NCBI GenBank assembly: GCA_004556155.1
Contig: SFIM01000001.1
Span: 62,001 to 126,000 of the forward strand
Reading direction: 5' to 3'
DNA: 64,000 nucleotides
Source of the DNA: Clostridiales bacterium
GTDB lineage: Bacteria; Bacillota; Clostridia; Christensenellales; Aristaeellaceae
A program made the translations under genes and the position numbers. Positions 39,171 through 46,963 of this stretch are shown here, in pieces. The notes under the pieces are model-generated. The model was not told the DNA's origin. It worked only from the letters and a program-made list of their open reading frames with translations, and searched no databases. Numbering within the stretch: the first letter of the stretch is position 1; the number at the start of each line of letters is the position of its first letter.

Positions 39171-39971
39171 ATGATGCAAGCCTTTTCGCAGCTGCCGCAT
39201 CCTTTGCAGGCGCTGCTTGCCACTCTTTTTACATGGGGGATAACGGCCGCAGGCGCGGCGATGGTGTTTTGCTGCAAGAACATCAGGCATGACGTATTGG
39301 ATGGGCTGCTGGGCGCGTCCGCCGGGGTGATGCTGGCTGCGGCGTTCTGGTCGCTGCTGTCGCCCGCCATCGAGATGGCGCGAAAAATGGGCCGCGTGCC
39401 CTGGCTGCCCGCGTTGATTGGCCTGAGCCTAGGTGCGCTGGGGCTGTACGCGGCCGACCGGCTGCTGCTGCGCCTGGAGCGGCGCGGCGATACGCCCTAC
39501 CATACGAAAAAGCGCACGACGCTGCTGATTGCCTCCATTACGCTGCACAACATTCCCGAGGGGCTTGCCGTCGGCGTAGCGTTCGGCTCGCTTCTGTATG
39601 GCCTGGACGGCGCGACACTAGCGGCGGCATGCATGCTGGCGCTGGGCATCGGCATTCAGAATTTTCCTGAGGGCGCGGCCATCAGCCTGCCTTTATTACG
39701 CGATGGCGCAAGCAAGCGGCGCGCCTTTATGGCGGGCATGCTCAGCGGTGCGGTAGAGCCTATCGCCGGGGTAATTGGCGCGCTGCTGGTGCTGCGCGTG
39801 CGCGCGGCGCTGCCTTATATGTTGGCCTTTGCCGGGGGCGCGATGATCTATGTGGTGGTGGAGGAGCTGATTCCTGAGAGCCATCGCAGCGGCAAGCCTG
39901 GCAAAATTGCGCTGTTTACGCTGGCGGGATTTGCGCTGATGATGGTGCTGGATGTGGCGCTTTCAATATAA
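39171..39971 (+). CDS. ZIP-family divalent metal transporter
   Basis: 266 residues from ATG 39171, with GAAGGAG 8 nt upstream (TTG 39165 is the alternative). About eight transmembrane segments. The metal-binding helices are SITLHNIPEGLAVGVAF (H-N-x-P-E-G) and GIGIQNFPEGAAISLPL, diagnostic of GufA-type ZIP proteins. An H-rich loop is short (RRGDTPYHTKKRTT). Likely zinc or another divalent metal uptake; no metalloregulator gene is adjacent. It ends against the terminator shared with ddl. Confidence 0.93.
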   Translation: MMQAFSQLPHPLQALLATLFTWGITAAGAAMVFCCKNIRHDVLDGLLGASAGVMLAAAFWSLLSPAIEMARKMGRVPWLPALIGLSLGALGLYAADRLLLRLERRGDTPYHTKKRTTLLIASITLHNIPEGLAVGVAFGSLLYGLDGATLAAACMLALGIGIQNFPEGAAISLPLLRDGASKRRAFMAGMLSGAVEPIAGVIGALLVLRVRAALPYMLAFAGGAMIYVVVEELIPESHRSGKPGKIALFTLAGFALMMVLDVALSI

Positions 39972-40002
39972 AAAAGCCGGGAGCAGCTTGAACGCTCCCG
40001 GC
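39971..40002 (-). terminator. Terminator for ddl, facing the ZIP gene
   Basis: GCCGGGAGC (39976-39984) pairs with GCTCCCGGC (39994-40002). On the minus strand it is followed by TTTTTTATA, a strong U-run. The plus-strand side is weaker. Confidence 0.88.
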
Positions 40003-40024
40003 GAATACATCCATCGTGTTTAGT

Positions 40025-41221
40025 TTACAGCTTTCCGCCCTTTTTGCCGCCCAGTACCACGCCGTTCAGGATGTCGGAGGTGTAGGCGTAGTTGTTTTCA
40101 TTCTTTTCGGCAAAGGCCTTTTCGGCGTATTCTACCAGCTTATCGATCAGCTGCGGGTAGGATACGCCGCTTTCCTGCCACAGATAGAAGGCCATGGAGC
40201 CGGGAATGGTGTTGATCTCGGTGATGTAGAGCTCGTCGTTCTTGGTGAGCATGTAGTCGATGCGCACAACGCCTTTGCAGTCCAGCGCGCGGAAAATCTG
40301 CGCCGAAAGCGATTCGATGCGGTGAATCATCTCGTCGCCCACGGGTGCGGGCATGATGCGCTTGAGCGAGGCCATGCCCTTGCTGCCGCCGCCGGTGAGG
40401 TACTTATCGGCAAAGTCCAGCAGCTCGCCGCCCGAGGTGGTGGGCATTTCGGTGACGGAGGTGCGTACCTCGCTGTCAAAGCCCAGCACGGAGCAATTGA
40501 CCTCAATGGGATGCTCCAGCCCCTTTTCGATCAGCACGCGGCGATCGTAGGTGAAGGCCAGGTCGAGCGCCTCGCGCAGGCCCTCGCGGTCGTTGGCGCG
40601 GCTGACGCCGATGGAGGAGCCCAGGCACGCGGGCTTGCAGAATACGGGATAGGGCAGCGCCTGCTCCACACGGGCGATAACGGCCTCGGGCGCGGCGCGC
40701 CACTCGCTGCGCAGGGCGAATACATCGGGCAGGATGGGATAGCCCATGCCGCGGAATACCTGCTTCATCATGATCTTATCCATGCCGATGGCCGAGCCCG
40801 CCACGCCCGTGGAGGAATAGGGGATATTGGCCAGCTCCAGCAGGCCCTGCAGCGTGCCGTCCTCGCCGTGCAGGCCGTGCATGACGGGGATTACGCAGTC
40901 CAGCTTGGTCACGGTGACGGGCACAACGCCCTTGGCGAACAGGCCCTTTTCCTGCTCGTAGCTGATCAACGCGCCCGAGCCTGCTGTCAGATCCAGCGTT
41001 ACGCGGGTCAGCCCCTTGGCGTAGGGATCAAAGGGCGTATAGGTATGGATATCCAGCAGCTTTTCGCCCGTATACCAGCGGCCGTCCTTGGCGATATAAA
41101 TGGGCCAAACGTCGTATTTTTCGCGGTCGGCGGCGCGGGCCAGCTGCACGCCGCTGATGATGGATACCTCATGCTCGCAGGTGCGGCTGCCAAAGATAAC
41201 GCCCAGTTGCTTCTTTGCCAT
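40025..41221 (-). CDS. ddl: D-alanine--D-alanine ligase
   Basis: ATP-grasp enzyme of 398 residues making the D-Ala-D-Ala dipeptide for peptidoglycan. N-terminus LGVIFGSRTCEHEVSIISG; also VIPVMHGLHGEDGTLQGLLEL, the ATP-grasp lysine region FCKPACLGSSIGVSRA, the KYLTGGGSKGMA omega-loop region and the metal-binding ITEINTIPGSMAFYLW. GGAGGCATTTTT precedes the ATG. Directly downstream of murF, which uses its product. The Tyr/Phe residue in the specificity loop was not resolved, so D-Ala-D-Lac activity is not excluded. Confidence 0.96.
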   Translation of the reverse strand: MAKKQLGVIFGSRTCEHEVSIISGVQLARAADREKYDVWPIYIAKDGRWYTGEKLLDIHTYTPFDPYAKGLTRVTLDLTAGSGALISYEQEKGLFAKGVVPVTVTKLDCVIPVMHGLHGEDGTLQGLLELANIPYSSTGVAGSAIGMDKIMMKQVFRGMGYPILPDVFALRSEWRAAPEAVIARVEQALPYPVFCKPACLGSSIGVSRANDREGLREALDLAFTYDRRVLIEKGLEHPIEVNCSVLGFDSEVRTSVTEMPTTSGGELLDFADKYLTGGGSKGMASLKRIMPAPVGDEMIHRIESLSAQIFRALDCKGVVRIDYMLTKNDELYITEINTIPGSMAFYLWQESGVSYPQLIDKLVEYAEKAFAEKNENNYAYTSDILNGVVLGGKKGGKL

Positions 41222-41236
41222 AAAAATGCCTCCAGC

Positions 41237-42847
41237 TTAGTTTTCAGTATAGTGATCAGGCAGATCGTTCTCATAGAGCACATAATCGCCCGGACGCATA
41301 AAGCCCTGAAGCCAGGTTGTAGCCTCGGAAAGGCTTGCAAACACATGCGCGTTGTCCATATTGAAGCCCGCGTCGCGCAGACCATCCTGAATGGGCAGGG
41401 TGTGCTTTTTGCCAATCAGCACGCACACGTCGGCGCTGGCGGCCATCTGATAGCCAAACTCGTGGTTGAAGGACACCTCCTGCGCACCCAGCTCCACCAT
41501 GCCAGGGGTTACGATGATGCGCCGGCCGGGGAAATGGGAAAGCACATCCAGCGCGGCCTTGGCTCCGCGGGGATTGCTGTTGAACGCATCGTCGATGATC
41601 GTAACGCCGCCCGCGCTGCGCAGCAGCTGCAGACGGTGCTCCACAGGCTGAAGCTGGCTGATACCGCGCTGCAGCTGGGTATTGGACAGGCCCAGATGCC
41701 TGGCGACCGCACAGCACAAAAGGATGTTGCCGATGTTGTGCGCGCCCAGCAGCCGGGTACGGCAGGGAACGCGCGAACCATCGGCAAAGCACAGGGTGAA
41801 GTCGCTGCCCTGATCGGATACGCGCATGTCCTCGGCCCATACGTCGCCGCCCTTACGGTTGACGATGGCTTTGGGCACATGGGTGGTTTTGGCGTATAGA
41901 TCGGCGCACACGCCGCCGTCATCGCTGAAGGCGGCAAAGCCGTCCGCAGGCAGGGCGCGGATAAGATCATACTTGGTATCGATGATGTTTTCCATCGTTT
42001 TGAAGGTATCCAGATGCTGAGGCCCCACGGATACCAGCACGCCGATGGTGGGGTGGATAAAGTCAGTCAGCTCCTTGATATCCTTGCGGTGGCGCGCGCC
42101 CATTTCAGCCAGGAAAACCTGATGCGCGGGCTCCAGCCGTTCGCGGATGACCCGGGTAAGCCCCATGGGGGTGTTGAAACTGGCCGGGGTGGAGAGCACA
42201 TTGTACTTTTGCGAAAGCAGGGTGTTGAGGATGACCTTAACGCTGGTTTTGCCGTAGCTGCCCGTGATGCCGATACGGATCAGAGCCTTCTGTGCATCCA
42301 GCTTGCGCTGCGCGTCGTGCATATACATGCGCTGAATGCCCTTTTCAAACGGCAGGGCAATCAGCGCGGCCAGGGCGACCAGCAGCGGCAGCGCCATCAC
42401 AAAGAGCGGGGATACCAGGCACAGCGCGACGGCGACCACGCCCAGGATGATGTACAGGCGCTTCATGCGCGCGGTCATCACAAAGGGCTTTTTTTCTTTT
42501 GCTTTGCGCTGGCGGACGGCTACCAGATAGCCGATCAGCACGATCACCGCCGCGGCGGGCAGATAGATGGCCAGCAGGCGCAGCGGCCGGAAGGGCTCGG
42601 CGGCGTGATCGGCCGAGTAGGCCAGAAAGTAGATGCCAAAGAACAGCGCGCCCAGCACCGCAGAGGGCAGAACGGCCTTTTTCCACTGGCGGGCGACGGT
42701 CTTGAAATAGCCGTAAAACTGGTAGCTTTCCAATTGAAAATAGTGCAGCAGCCGCCGCGCGCACAGCAGCGCCGCCGCGGCGGAGGCAAGCAGGGGCAGG
42801 CTGGTGATCAGCCGGAACAGAAAGCGTGTCAAGCCGTCGTACCTCAT
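41237..42847 (-). CDS. murF: MurF-type ligase with an N-terminal membrane domain
   Basis: Adds D-Ala-D-Ala to UDP-MurNAc-tripeptide. 536 residues from ATG 42847 (ATGA overlap with the upstream hydrolase), about 85 longer than a soluble MurF. Residues 1-165 hold four or five hydrophobic segments (about 14-32, 58-77, 88-110, 131-165). The Mur ligase P-loop GITGSYGKTSVK follows at 193-204, then AEMGARHRKDI, the GPQHLDTFKT region, and the C-terminal EHRLQ...TIIDDAFNSNPRGAKAAL. The usual soluble N-terminal UDP-binding domain is replaced by the membrane part. An alternative is a related MurF-like ligase with another substrate, but the ddl neighbour supports MurF. Confidence 0.88.
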   Translation of the reverse strand: MRYDGLTRFLFRLITSLPLLASAAAALLCARRLLHYFQLESYQFYGYFKTVARQWKKAVLPSAVLGALFFGIYFLAYSADHAAEPFRPLRLLAIYLPAAAVIVLIGYLVAVRQRKAKEKKPFVMTARMKRLYIILGVVAVALCLVSPLFVMALPLLVALAALIALPFEKGIQRMYMHDAQRKLDAQKALIRIGITGSYGKTSVKVILNTLLSQKYNVLSTPASFNTPMGLTRVIRERLEPAHQVFLAEMGARHRKDIKELTDFIHPTIGVLVSVGPQHLDTFKTMENIIDTKYDLIRALPADGFAAFSDDGGVCADLYAKTTHVPKAIVNRKGGDVWAEDMRVSDQGSDFTLCFADGSRVPCRTRLLGAHNIGNILLCCAVARHLGLSNTQLQRGISQLQPVEHRLQLLRSAGGVTIIDDAFNSNPRGAKAALDVLSHFPGRRIIVTPGMVELGAQEVSFNHEFGYQMAASADVCVLIGKKHTLPIQDGLRDAGFNMDNAHVFASLSEATTWLQGFMRPGDYVLYENDLPDHYTEN

Positions 42848-43617
42848 TTCAGAAACGCCTGCACCACGCGCACAAAGCGCGGCCACTGGCGAAGATAGGC
42901 AAAGTGATCGTCATTTTCAAAGATGACAAGCCCCGCATCGGGGATTTCCTTTTCCATTTGCTGCCCCATCCACAGCGGGGTTTCGGTATCGTTTTCGCCC
43001 CATACCAGCAGCGTGGAGGCCTGCACGCGCGGCAGCAGCGGGGATAAATCCTCGTTTACGACCTTGACGAAGGTTTTTTTCATATCCTCGCTCAGGGCGT
43101 TATAATCGGGTGAGCCGTATTTTTGCCGGAGCTCTGAAAGCAGTCGATCCGACAGCCCCTTGAAGGGCGCGACGCGGCCCAGCGATTGACACAGTCCCTT
43201 CAGCCTTTGATAGCGCGCGGAGCGCTTTTGCTGCTCGGGCGTTTGCGGCTTTTTGATGCCCGCGCAGCCGGTAAGCACCAGGCGCTTGACAAGCTGCGGC
43301 TCATTAGCTGCCAGATACAGCGCCACGCGCCCGCCGAAGGAATGGGCGATGATATCGCACGGGGCGATGCTCAATTGCAGGATCAGGGCCTTTACGCACG
43401 CGGCAAAATCCGCTACGCCCCAGGGCTGGGGCGGCGGGGTGGATTGCCCGTGGGCGGGAAAATCAATCACGGTAATGTGATAATCCGATTGCAGCGAATC
43501 GGCGATGGGTGCAAAGTGCTTGATTTCACAGCCCCAGCCGTGCAGCATCAGCACGTGTCGATCACCCTGACCGTACTGCTCATAGTGCAGCGTTACGCCG
43601 CAAAGTTCCGCCTGCAT
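42844..43617 (-). CDS. Alpha/beta-hydrolase in the cell-wall operon
   Basis: 257 residues. The nucleophile elbow is IAHSFGGRVAL (Ser), the acid is in LLVWGENDTETP (Asp), and the catalytic His is in ENDDHFAYLRQW. The oxyanion HG is in LMLHGWGCEIKHF. Typical of carboxylesterase/lipase-type cytoplasmic hydrolases; no signal peptide. AAAGGAGGCTCGCGC precedes the ATG. It is first in hydrolase-murF-ddl, with a 4-bp overlap into murF, so a precursor-related role is suggested but not shown. Confidence 0.88.
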   Translation of the reverse strand: MQAELCGVTLHYEQYGQGDRHVLMLHGWGCEIKHFAPIADSLQSDYHITVIDFPAHGQSTPPPQPWGVADFAACVKALILQLSIAPCDIIAHSFGGRVALYLAANEPQLVKRLVLTGCAGIKKPQTPEQQKRSARYQRLKGLCQSLGRVAPFKGLSDRLLSELRQKYGSPDYNALSEDMKKTFVKVVNEDLSPLLPRVQASTLLVWGENDTETPLWMGQQMEKEIPDAGLVIFENDDHFAYLRQWPRFVRVVQAFLK

Positions 43618-43637
43618 GCGCGAGCCTCCTTTATCAT

Positions 43638-43665
43638 AGTATAACCTATCCTTGCCGCAAGCAAA
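43638..43665 (-). promoter_or_regulatory. Promoter with embedded dyad for hydrolase-murF-ddl
   Basis: Minus strand TTTGCT (43660-43665), a 16-nt spacer, TATACT (43638-43643). The dyad CTTGC-C-GCAAG (43651-43661 on the plus strand) sits in the spacer against the -35. The same dyad occurs twice between the ybaB and TetR promoters. Confidence 0.5.
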
Positions 43666-44136
43666 CTATGCCGTTTCATCCAGCAAAAGGATATAGCGGC
43701 ACTTGTGCGTAGAGCCGGAGCAGATGTAGCGAAAGCTCTGCGGCACGGGCACGATGGATTCCAGCACGCAGCCCAGATGCTCGCAGGTTTTGCGGGATGG
43801 GGTATTGTCGGGGTCGGCGGTGATGCACACGCTGCTCAGGTTCAATTGGCGCATAAAGGGAATCAGCAGCTGGCAGGCGCGCGCGGCGTAGCCATGGCCG
43901 CGAAAGGGCTCCTCGATGCGATAGCCGATGTGCCCCAGATAATATAACTGCGGGCTTTCGCCCAGGCGCAGGCTGATATATCCGGCGCGGCGGCGGGATC
44001 TGCGCTCCTGGATATAGAAGGTATAGCCGTCGTCTATGCCCAGGGCCGGATCATACACGTCTTCATTGCTCAGCAGCAGGGCGATCTGATCATCCCGCAG
44101 CGCAGGCCGGAAGGCGGAGAAAAAATTCCACAGCAA
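43666..44136 (-). CDS. GNAT-family N-acetyltransferase
   Basis: 156 residues from the TTG at 44136 (LLWNFFSAFRPALRDDQIAL), chosen because GAAGGAG lies 8 nt upstream; an open frame back to 44298 has no ribosome site and crosses the ackA upstream region. RimJ/RimL-type GNAT features: ARRRAGYISLRLGE, the acetyl-CoA loop YRIEEPFRGHGYAARACQLL (R-x-x-G-x-G/A) and ITADPDNTPSRKTCEHLG. The acceptor may be a protein N-terminus or a small molecule. Divergent from ackA. Confidence 0.85.
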   Translation of the reverse strand: MLWNFFSAFRPALRDDQIALLLSNEDVYDPALGIDDGYTFYIQERRSRRRAGYISLRLGESPQLYYLGHIGYRIEEPFRGHGYAARACQLLIPFMRQLNLSSVCITADPDNTPSRKTCEHLGCVLESIVPVPQSFRYICSGSTHKCRYILLLDETA

Positions 44137-44264
44137 AACAAGCACTCCTTCACGCGGAGCACCGCGCAGACGCCATTTTACCATAGAAACGCTGGGCATG
44201 CAACCAAATGCAGGAATTTTACACAGGACTTGCGCGATTTTTCCCTGTTTTATGCAAAAAGACC

Positions 44265-44293
44265 TTTTCAGAAACGGAAAAGTGCGGTATAAT
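44265..44293 (+). promoter_or_regulatory. Probable promoter for ackA
   Basis: TTTTCA (44265-44270), a 17-nt spacer, TATAAT (44288-44293). The -10 is perfect, the -35 weak. Confidence 0.6.
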
Positions 44294-44333
44294 GCCATAT
44301 TGTGAGAACATACGAAAACGGAGGCGCAATTCC

Positions 44334-45560
44334 ATGAAAATTCTGATTGTAAACGCGGGTTCCTCGTCCCTCAAATATCAGCTGGTCGATATGCAGGACG
44401 AAAGCGTGCTGGCCAAGGGACTGGTGGAGCGCATCGGCATTCCCGGCAGCAAGCTGACGCAGAAGTATCCCGGCAGCGACAAAAAATATGTGATCGAAAT
44501 GGACATGCCCACCCATGTGGAAGCGTGCAAGAACATGCTCTCCGCCCTGACCGATGCGGAAAACGGCGTGGTCAAATCCATGGATGAAATCGGCGCGGTG
44601 GGCCATCGCGTGCTGCACGGCGGCGAAAAGTTCACCCGCTCCGTGGTGATCGACGACGCGGTCATGGACGCCATCCGCGAGAATATCCCGCTGGGCCCGC
44701 TGCATAACCCCGCCAACCTGATGGGTATCGAGGCCTGCCAGAAGGTCATGCCCGGCACGCCCATGGTGGCCGTGTTTGATACCGCCTTCCACCAGACCAT
44801 GCCGCCCAAGGCCTTTATGTACGGCGTGCCCATGAAGTATTACACCAATCTGCATGTTCGCCGCTACGGCTTCCATGGCACCAGCCATCGCTATGTCAGC
44901 GCCCGCGCGGCCGAGTTCCTGGGCAAGAAGGCCGAGGATCTGCGCATCATCACCTGCCATCTGGGCAACGGTTCTTCCATGTGCGCGGTGGATCACGGCA
45001 AGTGCGTGGACACCAGCATGGGTATCACCCCGCTGGAGGGCGTCATCATGGGTACCCGCAGCGGCAGCCTGGATCCCGCCGTGCTGCAGTTCATTATGAA
45101 CAACGCAAAGGATGAAAATGGCAACCCCGAAATCAAGAACATCGATGAAATGCTGGAGATGCTCAACAAGAAGAGCGGCCTGCTGGGCCTGAGCGGCATT
45201 TCCAGCGATATGCGCGACATCGACGCTGCAGCCGATCAGGGCGACCGCAACGCCAGCATCGCCCGCGATATGCTGATCTATGGTATCCGTAAGTACATCG
45301 GCGCTTACGCTGCGGCCATGAACGGCGTGGACGTGATCGTCTTCACTGCCGGTATCGGCGAAAACGGCATCGAGATGCGCGAAAAGGTGATGGAGGGCTT
45401 CGAGTTCCTGGGCGCGAAGATCGATGTGGAAAAGAACCGCGTCAAGGGCGAGGAGCGCGATATCTCCGCCGCCGACAGCAAGGTGAAGGTGCTGGTGATC
45501 CCCACCAACGAGGAGATCGTTATCGCCCGCGATACCCTGCACCTGGTGACTGGCAAATAA
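44334..45560 (+). CDS. ackA: Acetate kinase
   Basis: Makes ATP from acetyl phosphate in fermentative acetate production. 408 residues from ATG 44334 after ACGGAGGCGCAATTCC. N-terminus MKILIVNAGSSSLKYQL; also AVGHRVLHGGEKF, ASKHA signature VAVFDTAFHQTMP, RRYGFHGTSHRYVS, CHLGNGSSMCAVDHG and VFTAGIGENGIEMREK. Pta is not adjacent. Together with the absence of respiratory genes in view, this points to a fermentative anaerobe. Confidence 0.97.
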   Translation: MKILIVNAGSSSLKYQLVDMQDESVLAKGLVERIGIPGSKLTQKYPGSDKKYVIEMDMPTHVEACKNMLSALTDAENGVVKSMDEIGAVGHRVLHGGEKFTRSVVIDDAVMDAIRENIPLGPLHNPANLMGIEACQKVMPGTPMVAVFDTAFHQTMPPKAFMYGVPMKYYTNLHVRRYGFHGTSHRYVSARAAEFLGKKAEDLRIITCHLGNGSSMCAVDHGKCVDTSMGITPLEGVIMGTRSGSLDPAVLQFIMNNAKDENGNPEIKNIDEMLEMLNKKSGLLGLSGISSDMRDIDAAADQGDRNASIARDMLIYGIRKYIGAYAAAMNGVDVIVFTAGIGENGIEMREKVMEGFEFLGAKIDVEKNRVKGEERDISAADSKVKVLVIPTNEEIVIARDTLHLVTGK

Positions 45561-45570
45561 GGATAGCGGC

Positions 45571-46056
45571 ATGTCTGAAATCAAGCCCCTGAAAAATGTG
45601 GAGGTTTACTCCGACGGCGCATGCTCAGGCAATCCCGGCCCCGGCGGCTGGGCGGCCATCCTGTGCTTTGGTCCGCACGAAAAGGTGCTCAGCGGCAACA
45701 TGCCCCACACCACCAACAACCGCATGGAGGTGTTCGCCGTCATCAGTGCCCTGGGCGCGCTCAAGGAGCGCTGCCATGTGCGCGTACACTCCGATTCCAC
45801 CTATGTGGTCAACGCTTTCCAGCAGGGCTGGCTGGCCAATTGGCAGCGCCGCGGCTGGAAAACATCGGACGGCAAGCCTGTTGAAAATCAGGATTTATGG
45901 CGGCTGATGGCCATCGTGGTCAAAAAGCACGAGGTGGAGTTTATCAAGGTGCCCGGCCATGCGGATTGCGAGGAAAATAACCGCTGCGATGCGCTGGCCC
46001 GCGCGGAGATTGATAAATTCCGCAAGATCAATCCCGATGCGGCTCCGCAGACATAA
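45571..46056 (+). CDS. rnhA: Ribonuclease HI
   Basis: Cleaves RNA in RNA-DNA hybrids. 161 residues: VEVYSDGACSGNPGPGGWAAIL (catalytic Asp), TNNRMEVFAVISAL (Glu), VRVHSDSTYVVNAF (Asp) and the later VPGHADCEENNRCDALAR (His and Asp). All DEDD positions are present. The start is 10 nt after ackA, AAGGATAGCGGC upstream. The same genome also encodes RNase HII at 60774-61388, the usual complement. Confidence 0.96.
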   Translation: MSEIKPLKNVEVYSDGACSGNPGPGGWAAILCFGPHEKVLSGNMPHTTNNRMEVFAVISALGALKERCHVRVHSDSTYVVNAFQQGWLANWQRRGWKTSDGKPVENQDLWRLMAIVVKKHEVEFIKVPGHADCEENNRCDALARAEIDKFRKINPDAAPQT

Positions 46057-46074
46057 CATGTAAAAATAAGAGTG

Positions 46075-46109
46075 AAAAGCTGGCTGGAAGCAATATCCAG
46101 CCAGCTTTT
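46075..46109 (+). terminator. Terminator for ackA-rnhA
   Basis: AAAAGCTGGCTGG (46075-46087) pairs with CCAGCCAGCTTTT (46097-46109) around a 9-nt loop. Confidence 0.9.
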
Positions 46110-46138
46110 GCGTGCTTTTGCAGAAATGCCGCAGGACA

Positions 46139-46157
46139 CGCTGATCGAAGATCAGCG
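46139..46157. repeat. Perfect short hairpin in a convergent intergenic region
   Basis: CGCTGATC-GAA-GATCAGCG. It is followed by a GGCT/AGCC mini-stem. No U-run, so not a terminator by itself. Confidence 0.6.
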
Positions 46158-46184
46158 CCGGGCTGGCAAAGCCAGACCGAAGGG

Positions 46185-46238
46185 AAAAAGCAAAACGCCA
46201 GAATGGAGCTTGCTCCAACTCTGACGTTTTGCTTTTTT
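46185..46238. terminator. Long bidirectional hairpin/terminator
   Basis: AAAAAGCAAAACG pairs with CGTTTTGCTTTTT, with inner CAGA/TCTG and TGGAGC/GCTCCA stems. T-runs occur at both ends. Confidence 0.8.
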
Positions 46239-46270
46239 CTGTCCTGCAAATGCAGACTGTGTATTCTCTT

Positions 46271-46346
46271 TCAGCTTTCAATCATGATCTTTTACGCCAC
46301 ACGCAGGTTCTTTGTTACTTTCTTTCCTAAAGAAAGTAACGTTTTC
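46271..46346 (+). repeat. Palindromic intergenic repeat, copy A
   Basis: The unit contains CTTTTACGCCACACGCAGG, TTCTTT and a 12-bp perfect stem, GTTACTTTCTTT-CCT-AAAGAAAGTAAC (46314-46340). It matches copy B at 56820-56896 over about 70 bp in the same orientation. Both copies lie in tail-to-tail intergenic regions. Confidence 0.8.
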
Positions 46347-46352
46347 TCCCCC

Positions 46353-46961
46353 TTACGCCTTGTTTTCTTCCTTCTGGCCGATTTTGCGCTCGGTGCCGTT
46401 CTTCAGGCGTTGGAGGTTGCCCCAGTGCCGCCAAATAGCGATCAGCGCCAGCGCAATGGCCCATACGCCGGCGGGCCAAAGCCCCTTGAATACGCTGACC
46501 AGAATGGCATAGGAAATCACCAGCACCATGCTGCCCAGCGATATGTACCTGGTCAGCACGATGGTGAGGATATCCAGCAGCACCGCCGGAATGCCCAGCA
46601 CCGGGAATGCAAATACAAACACGCCCGTGCAGCAGGCAATGCCCTTGCCGCCCTTAAACCCAAAGTATAGCGGCCAGTTGTGACCGATGATAGCGAAAAA
46701 GCCCGCCGCCATCGCGCCGTTCTGCCCGGCGATCAAGCGCCCCAGCAGCACCGCGCCGATGGCCTTGGCGCAGTCAAAGATAAACGTAATGGTGCCCGCG
46801 TTCATGCCGTAAATGCGCAGCATGTTGCTGGCACCCGGATTTTTGCTGCCGTGGCGGCGAATATCGCTGCCCAGCAGATGCGAATACAGGATGCCCGCCG
46901 ATACGCTGCCCAGCAGATAGCCGATTACCGCGCAGAGAAGCAATGAAGGAAGCTGTTCCAT
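46353..46961 (-). CDS. plsY: Acyl-phosphate glycerol-3-phosphate acyltransferase
   Basis: Membrane acyltransferase making lysophosphatidate from acyl-phosphate (PlsX/Y route). 202 residues with about five spans. Motif 1 is YLLGSVSAG with SDIRRHGSKNPGASNMLRIYG, motif 2 is FGFKGGKGIACCTG, and a later SLGSMVLVISY. GAAGCAATGAAGGAAGC lies near the start. It is 2 nt after der on the minus strand; order DUF512-der-plsY. Confidence 0.96.
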   Translation of the reverse strand: MEQLPSLLLCAVIGYLLGSVSAGILYSHLLGSDIRRHGSKNPGASNMLRIYGMNAGTITFIFDCAKAIGAVLLGRLIAGQNGAMAAGFFAIIGHNWPLYFGFKGGKGIACCTGVFVFAFPVLGIPAVLLDILTIVLTRYISLGSMVLVISYAILVSVFKGLWPAGVWAIALALIAIWRHWGNLQRLKNGTERKIGQKEENKA

Positions 46962-46963
46962 GA

